A stretch of 64,000 nt of DNA, from contig RFSE01000006.1 in the NCBI GenBank assembly GCA_009924135.1, positions 1 through 64,000 of the forward strand, given 5' to 3'. The position numbers were made by a program, and so were the translations under genes. Shown here piece after piece: positions 58,739 through 64,000 of the stretch. The notes below the pieces were generated by a model. The model had not been told where the DNA came from, ran no database searches, and saw only the letters and a list, made by a program, of their open reading frames with translations. This DNA comes from Pseudomonadota bacterium. GTDB taxonomy: Bacteria > Verrucomicrobiota > Verrucomicrobiia > Limisphaerales > SXTU01. How positions within the stretch are numbered: position 1 is the stretch's first letter; each line of letters starts with the position of its first letter.

Positions 58739-61098
58739 GCAACTCCCTGCCCGAAGACCTGAGCAGTTTCTCGATGCTCGACCTGTTCAAGGCCGAGGCC
58801 GAGACGCAACTGGCCGTGCTCAGTCGCGGGCTGCTCGATCTGGAAAAAGGGGCCACTCCTGAGCACCTCAAGGAGTTGATGCGCGCGGCCCACTCCCTCA
58901 AGGGGGCGGCCCGTCTGGTCAGCCTGGACACCGCTGTCCGCGTCGCCCACGTCATGGAGGACGCCTTGGAGGCGGCCCAACACAGTCCCGTGCCGCTGGC
59001 TCAGAAGCCCGTCGCTGGATTGCTCGATCGCGAGGATCTGTCACCCAAGTTCCGTGGCCAAACCGCCTATACCACGCTGCTGGTGGACATGATGCTCGAA
59101 GGCGTGGACCTGCTCGACCGCATAGCCCACACCCCGGAAGCCGAGGTGGAACAGTGGAGCAGTGACCACTCGACGGAAGTCGAAACCTACCTCCGCAATG
59201 TCGGGGTGCTGATGGAGGTCCACGCGCAGGCCGAGAAGTTTGCCCAGGCCGGGGGCGGGGGCGCCGTCGCCAGGGGCACGCCATCCGGCAAGCCTGCGCC
59301 GGCCTCCGTCGAAGAACTGCCGGGGACCGGAGCGGGCCTGACGAAAGAGGATGCCGACCGCTCATTGCGCATCACGGCGGACAGTCTGAACCGGCTGCTC
59401 GCACTGGCCGGCGAATCGCAGTTGCAGGCGCACCGGCTCCGTCCGTTCGCCGGGACCTTGTTGCGTCTGAAACGTCAGCTCACCGATTTGAGCACCGCCT
59501 TCGACCATGTCCGGGACGCCATCCCCACGGAGGTGGTCACCGGCCAGTTGCGCGACCAGTTGCATACGTTGCAACTGTGCGTGGCTGACTCACGGCAGTT
59601 TCTCGGCGACCGGCTGGTGGAGCTGGAGAATCTGGGGCGGGGCTCCTCGACACTCTCCGGGCGCATGTATGACGCGGCGCTCGCGTGCCGGATGCGGCCC
59701 TTTTCTGATGGCATCCAGGGGTTTCCCCGGATGGTACGGGACCTCTGCAAACGCCTCGGCAAGGAGGCCACGCTCGTAGTCCTGGGCGAGGACACCCAGG
59801 TGGATCGAGATATTTTGGAAAAGCTCGAACCGCTCATCACGCAATTGCTGCGCAATGCGCTGGATCACGGCCTCGAATTCCCCGATGACCGCGTGGGCAA
59901 GGGCAAGCCGCGCTCAGGCCGGTTGACGCTCGAAGCCCGGCACAGCAACGGCAAGCTGCTGGTCTCCGTGGCGGACGACGGTCGCGGCGTGGACAACCAC
60001 CGGCTGCGCGAATCCGTCGTCTCCAAAGGTCTGACCTCGCGCGAGACGGCGGCGCAGCTGAGCGAACAGGAGCTGCTGGAATTCCTCTTCCTCCCGGGTT
60101 TCTCCACCAAGGAAAGCGTCTCCGAACTTTCCGGGCGCGGCGTGGGGCTGGACATCGTGCTGAATACCGTCAAGAGCGTGCGCGGGTCCGTGCGGGTGAC
60201 GTCCACCCTCGGCGAGGGCACGCGCTTTCAACTCCAGCTACCCCTCTCGCTCTCGGTCATCCGCGCGCTGCTGGTGTCCATCGCAGGCGAGCCGTATGCC
60301 GTGCCGCTGACGGCGGTGAGCCGCACGCGCAAGCTCGCCCGAGACGAAGTGGAGACCAAAGAAGGCCGGCGCTTTCTCGTCCATGAGGACCGGCGGCTGC
60401 CGCTGGTCACGGCGCATCAGGTGCTGGACCGCGGTGAGCCGCCCGTCTTGGAAGGCGACCTGCCCGTCATCGTGCTGGGCGAACGCGAGCAGAGCATCGG
60501 CCTGCTCGTGGACCGCTTCATTGGCGAGCGCGAGCTGGTGGTGCTGCCGTTGGACCCCAAGCTGGGCAAGGTGCAGGACATCGCTGCCGGCGCGCTGATG
60601 GAGGACGGGGCACCCGTGCTCATCCTCGATGCCGACGACCTGCTGCGCTCGGCCGAACGCAGTCTGGCAGTCAGTGCCGCCACCGGCGTGCGCCAGGAAC
60701 TGCCCGCCACCAGTGCCCGCCAACGCCAGCGCGTGCTCGTCGTGGATGACTCGCTCACCGTGCGTGAACTGGAGCGCAAGCTGCTCGTCGAACGGGGATA
60801 CGAAGTCGAGGTCGCCGTGGATGGCATGGATGGCTGGCACGCCGTGCGGGCAGGCCGGTTTGACCTGGTCATCACCGACATGGACATGCCGCGCATGGAT
60901 GGTTCGGAACTGACCCGGCTGATCAAAACCGATGTCCTGCTGCGCTCCTTGCCCGTGATGATGATCACCTACAAGGAGCGCGAGGAAGACCGTCAGCGTG
61001 GTCTGCGTGCGGGGGTGGATGTATTCCTCACCAAGGGCAGCTTCCAGGATGCAACGTTCCTGCGGAAGGTCGGGGAGCTGATTGGCGAACCGGCCTGA
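58735..61098 (+). CDS. cheA: hybrid CheA histidine kinase/response regulator, WspE-like
   Basis: HPt AAHSLKGAARLVSL; RNALDHGLEFPDDR; SGRGVGLDIVLNTV; CheW-like domain; C-terminal REC VLVVDDSLTVRELERKLL. Confidence 0.93.
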   Translation: MSNSLPEDLSSFSMLDLFKAEAETQLAVLSRGLLDLEKGATPEHLKELMRAAHSLKGAARLVSLDTAVRVAHVMEDALEAAQHSPVPLAQKPVAGLLDREDLSPKFRGQTAYTTLLVDMMLEGVDLLDRIAHTPEAEVEQWSSDHSTEVETYLRNVGVLMEVHAQAEKFAQAGGGGAVARGTPSGKPAPASVEELPGTGAGLTKEDADRSLRITADSLNRLLALAGESQLQAHRLRPFAGTLLRLKRQLTDLSTAFDHVRDAIPTEVVTGQLRDQLHTLQLCVADSRQFLGDRLVELENLGRGSSTLSGRMYDAALACRMRPFSDGIQGFPRMVRDLCKRLGKEATLVVLGEDTQVDRDILEKLEPLITQLLRNALDHGLEFPDDRVGKGKPRSGRLTLEARHSNGKLLVSVADDGRGVDNHRLRESVVSKGLTSRETAAQLSEQELLEFLFLPGFSTKESVSELSGRGVGLDIVLNTVKSVRGSVRVTSTLGEGTRFQLQLPLSLSVIRALLVSIAGEPYAVPLTAVSRTRKLARDEVETKEGRRFLVHEDRRLPLVTAHQVLDRGEPPVLEGDLPVIVLGEREQSIGLLVDRFIGERELVVLPLDPKLGKVQDIAAGALMEDGAPVLILDADDLLRSAERSLAVSAATGVRQELPATSARQRQRVLVVDDSLTVRELERKLLVERGYEVEVAVDGMDGWHAVRAGRFDLVITDMDMPRMDGSELTRLIKTDVLLRSLPVMMITYKEREEDRQRGLRAGVDVFLTKGSFQDATFLRKVGELIGEPA

Positions 61099-61161
61099 AA
61101 GCCTGCCTGAGCGCATTTCTCCGCTCGACAAGCCGGCGTGCGGCAGCGGACATTTTCAGCC

Positions 61162-62013
61162 ATGTCACAACGCACGTTGACGCTTGGCCACTCGCCGGAC
61201 CCGGATGACGCCTTCATGTTCTACGCGCTGGCCAAGGACTTGATCCCCCAGCACGGCTATCACTTCGAGCACATCCTTCAGGACATCCAGACCCTCAACG
61301 AACGCGCCACGCGCGGCGAACTGGACATCTCCGCCGTCAGCATCCACGCCTACGCTCATGTGAGCGACAAATATGCCCTGCTGCCCAGCGGCGCGAGCAT
61401 GGGCGATGGCTACGGACCGATGCTCATCGCCAAGCGCCCCCTCACGCGCGACGCCATCGCCACGCGCCGCATCGCGGTGCCGGGCCGCATGACGAGCGCG
61501 TTCCTCGCGCTCCAGTTGTACCTCGACAAGCCGGCGCGGGAGTTCGAGCACGTCATCGTGCCGTTCGATTTGATCTTCGAGGCCGTTCAAAATGGCGTCG
61601 CGGACGTGGGCCTCATCATTCATGAAGGCCAGTTGACCTTTGAGAAGCACGGTTTTCAGTTGTGCGAGGACCTGGGTGCCTGGTGGAGCCGGGAGAATGA
61701 CGGTCTGCCGCTGCCGTTGGGGGGCAATGTGATCAACAAACGCATCCCGCCCGCCGAGCGCAAGGTCATCTCCGACCTGCTCACCGAAAGCATCCGCTAC
61801 AGTCTCGACCACCGGCCCGAGGCGGTGGCGCACTCCCTGCGCTGGGCGCGCGGGATGGGACACGACCTCGCGGACAAGTTCGTCGGGATGTATGTGAACC
61901 ACTGGACGCTCGACTACGGTGAGCGCGGGCGCGAGGCCATCCGGCGGTTTCTCGGCCGGGCGGCGATGAAGGGATTCATCCCGCGCCAGCCCGACCTGGA
62001 ATTCGTGGTCTGA
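61162..62013 (+). CDS. mqnD: MqnD-like 1,4-dihydroxy-6-naphthoate synthase (futalosine pathway)
   Basis: LTLGHSPDPDDAFMFYALAKDLI ... ELDISAVSIHAYAHVSDKYALLPSGASMGDGYGPMLIAK. Confidence 0.88.
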   Translation: MSQRTLTLGHSPDPDDAFMFYALAKDLIPQHGYHFEHILQDIQTLNERATRGELDISAVSIHAYAHVSDKYALLPSGASMGDGYGPMLIAKRPLTRDAIATRRIAVPGRMTSAFLALQLYLDKPAREFEHVIVPFDLIFEAVQNGVADVGLIIHEGQLTFEKHGFQLCEDLGAWWSRENDGLPLPLGGNVINKRIPPAERKVISDLLTESIRYSLDHRPEAVAHSLRWARGMGHDLADKFVGMYVNHWTLDYGERGREAIRRFLGRAAMKGFIPRQPDLEFVV

Positions 62014-62325
62014 AGCCGGAACGCCCGGTTGGCACGCCGCCTCGATTTTGCCAGGCCTTGATGAAGCCCAGGGGCACCCTAAACTCGGCAATTATTTTGC
62101 CGCGCAAGAGCGCAAAGGACACAAAGAGAAACCCTTCCTTCATGGAAGTTGCCGGTTAACGTTTCACTCGTCCGGTGAACAGAATTGAAAAGACTATTTC
62201 AGACAGTGACGAAATCGGGAGATAGCACTGCGAAAGGTCCCTTCCATGACTTCTCACCCCCAGTCCGGGCGGCAGGATGCCTGCCGCCACATCGCACCCC
62301 GCACTGGGCGCATCTTGACACTGCC

Positions 62326-62400
62326 CCCGGAGCGGCGGTCTCCGACCCGGCGCGAACAATCGTGGTTCGGAACGCGCCGGATCGGAGATCGGCGCTCCAC
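62326..62400. repeat. palindromic element, second copy of the 45115-45182 family
   Basis: ggagcggcggtctccgacccggcgcg ... cgcgccggatcggagatcggcgctcc. Confidence 0.75.
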
Positions 62401-62453
62401 AAGGCCTGCGGTCGCGGCTTGCGCGGAAGGACCGGCCTGCGCATGGTTAAACC

Positions 62454-63953
62454 ATGCGCCTGCTGTTCCTCCTTTGCTTCACCGGCCTGCTCGGCGTTGC
62501 CCCTGCCTTCGCCGCGCCCCGCCCGCCGAATGTCATCTTCATCATCGCCGATGATCTGGGTTACGGTGACCTCGGCTGTTACGGCCAGAAGATCATCCAC
62601 ACGCCGAACCTCGACCGCATGGCTGCCGAGGGGCTGCGCTTCACCCATCACTACGCCGGCAACGCCGTCTGCGCGCCCTCGCGCTGCGTGCTGATGACCG
62701 GACGGCATCCGGGCCACGCCTATATCCGCGACAACCGGCAGTTCAAAAAGGACGAGGAAGGCCAGGAACCAATCCCGGCAGCGACGGTCACGGTCGCCAG
62801 GCTCTTCCAGCAACGCGGCTATGCCACGGGCGGTTTCGGCAAGTGGGGCCTGGGCGGCCCGGGCACGTCGGGCGAACCCTTGAAGCAGGGGTTCACCCGC
62901 TGGTTCGGCTACAACTGCCAGGCCGTCGCGCACAATTTTTACCCCACCTATCTCTGGGACAACGACCACAAGGTGCCCACGCGCAACACCGAGTTCCCTG
63001 CCCACGACAAGCTCAAGCCCGGCGAAGACCCGAACGACCCCAAGACCTACGCCCGCTTCATCGGCAAGGATTACGCGCCGGACCTCATCGCCGAGCAGAC
63101 GCGGGCTTTCATCCGCGATAACAAGGACAAACCGTTCTTCTGCTACGTGCCCACGACGGTCCCGCATCTGGCCTTGCAGGTGCCGGAGGATCCGCTCGCC
63201 GAGTACGCCGGCAAGTTCCCCGATCCGCCCTACGCCGGGGGCAAGGGCTACCTGCCGCACTTCAAGCCGCGCGCCGCCTACGCCGCCATGATCACCCGCA
63301 TGGACAAGGAGATTGGCACGCTGATGAAGCTCGTCGCCGATCTGGGCCTGGAGGAAAACACGATCTTCGTCTTCACCTCGGACAACGGCCCGCTGCACGG
63401 CTTCCACGAGGGCCTGGCCGGCACGGATGCAATCTTCTTCAACTCCAGCGGCGGCCTGCGTGATGGCAAGGGCACGCTCTTCGAGGGCGGGTTCCGCGTG
63501 CCAGGCATCGTGCGCTGGACGGGCAAAATCAAACCCGGCCAGACCAGCGACCGCGTGACGGGGTTCGAGGACTGGCTGCCAACCTTGCTCGAACTGACCG
63601 GGGCCGCCGCGGCCGCGCCCAAGGAGATCGACGGCGTGAGTTTTGCCCCGACGTTGCTGGGCCAACGGCAGCCAGAGCGGGCGTTCCTGTACCGGGAATT
63701 TCCCGGCTACGGCGGCCAGCAGAGCGTGCGCATTGGCGATTGGAAGGGACTGCGCCGCAATCTCAAGCCCGCGCCCGCGAAGAAGCAGTCACCAGACTTC
63801 ACCATCCAGCTTTACAACCTCCGCGACGACCCGGCGGAAACGACCGACGTGGCCGCGAAATACCCCGACGTGGTGAACAAGCTCGCCGACGTGATGCGCG
63901 CCCAGCACACCGCCTCCGCCGAATTCCCGCTCCCCGCGCTGGACCGGCGGTGA
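62454..63953 (+). CDS. sulfatase (arylsulfatase A-like)
   Basis: NVIFIIADDLGYGDLGCYGQKIIHTPNLDRMAAEGLRFTHHYAGNAVCAPSRCVLMTGRHPGHAYIRDN (CxPSRxxLMTG). Confidence 0.94.
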   Translation: MRLLFLLCFTGLLGVAPAFAAPRPPNVIFIIADDLGYGDLGCYGQKIIHTPNLDRMAAEGLRFTHHYAGNAVCAPSRCVLMTGRHPGHAYIRDNRQFKKDEEGQEPIPAATVTVARLFQQRGYATGGFGKWGLGGPGTSGEPLKQGFTRWFGYNCQAVAHNFYPTYLWDNDHKVPTRNTEFPAHDKLKPGEDPNDPKTYARFIGKDYAPDLIAEQTRAFIRDNKDKPFFCYVPTTVPHLALQVPEDPLAEYAGKFPDPPYAGGKGYLPHFKPRAAYAAMITRMDKEIGTLMKLVADLGLEENTIFVFTSDNGPLHGFHEGLAGTDAIFFNSSGGLRDGKGTLFEGGFRVPGIVRWTGKIKPGQTSDRVTGFEDWLPTLLELTGAAAAAPKEIDGVSFAPTLLGQRQPERAFLYREFPGYGGQQSVRIGDWKGLRRNLKPAPAKKQSPDFTIQLYNLRDDPAETTDVAAKYPDVVNKLADVMRAQHTASAEFPLPALDRR

Positions 63954-64000
63954 ACGCCGCGCTCCGGTAGGGTGAGACTCCGGTCGAACCCCATTGCGAG

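Noticed and set aside
62199-63665. 488-aa minus-strand ORF
   Set aside because: Shadow of the sulfatase gene.

Overview
GC-rich bacterial chromosome segment with Verrucomicrobia/PVC-type gene content: PVC-type CxxCH cytochrome dehydrogenase, DUF1549/DUF1553 protein, sulfatase, TIGR04138- and TIGR04073-type proteins, Wsp-like chemosensory operon. Housekeeping genes recognised include the N-terminal half of carB, ruvA, ispE, lysA, ileS, larB, a eukaryotic-type hisA, asd (N-terminally incomplete), mqnD and yacG, plus one tRNA-Pro(CGG). Most striking: (1) the 3' end of a split carB gene is followed by repeated copies of its own C-terminal tail (direct repeats of about 57-129 bp) that bracket small nucleotidyltransferase and toxin-antitoxin-like gene pairs, resembling a cassette array built on a core gene. 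(2) A dense population of palindromic elements and 7-bp-period repeats of many unrelated sequences. Several lie in frame inside conserved genes (ileS, PVC dehydrogenase, MFS transporter, secretin-like gene), analogous to Rickettsia palindromic elements. Two large secreted/beta-propeller genes appear frameshifted, and asd abuts a tRNA-Pro gene without its nucleotide-binding N-terminus. All calls come from reading the sequence and supplied ORFs; no searches were run.
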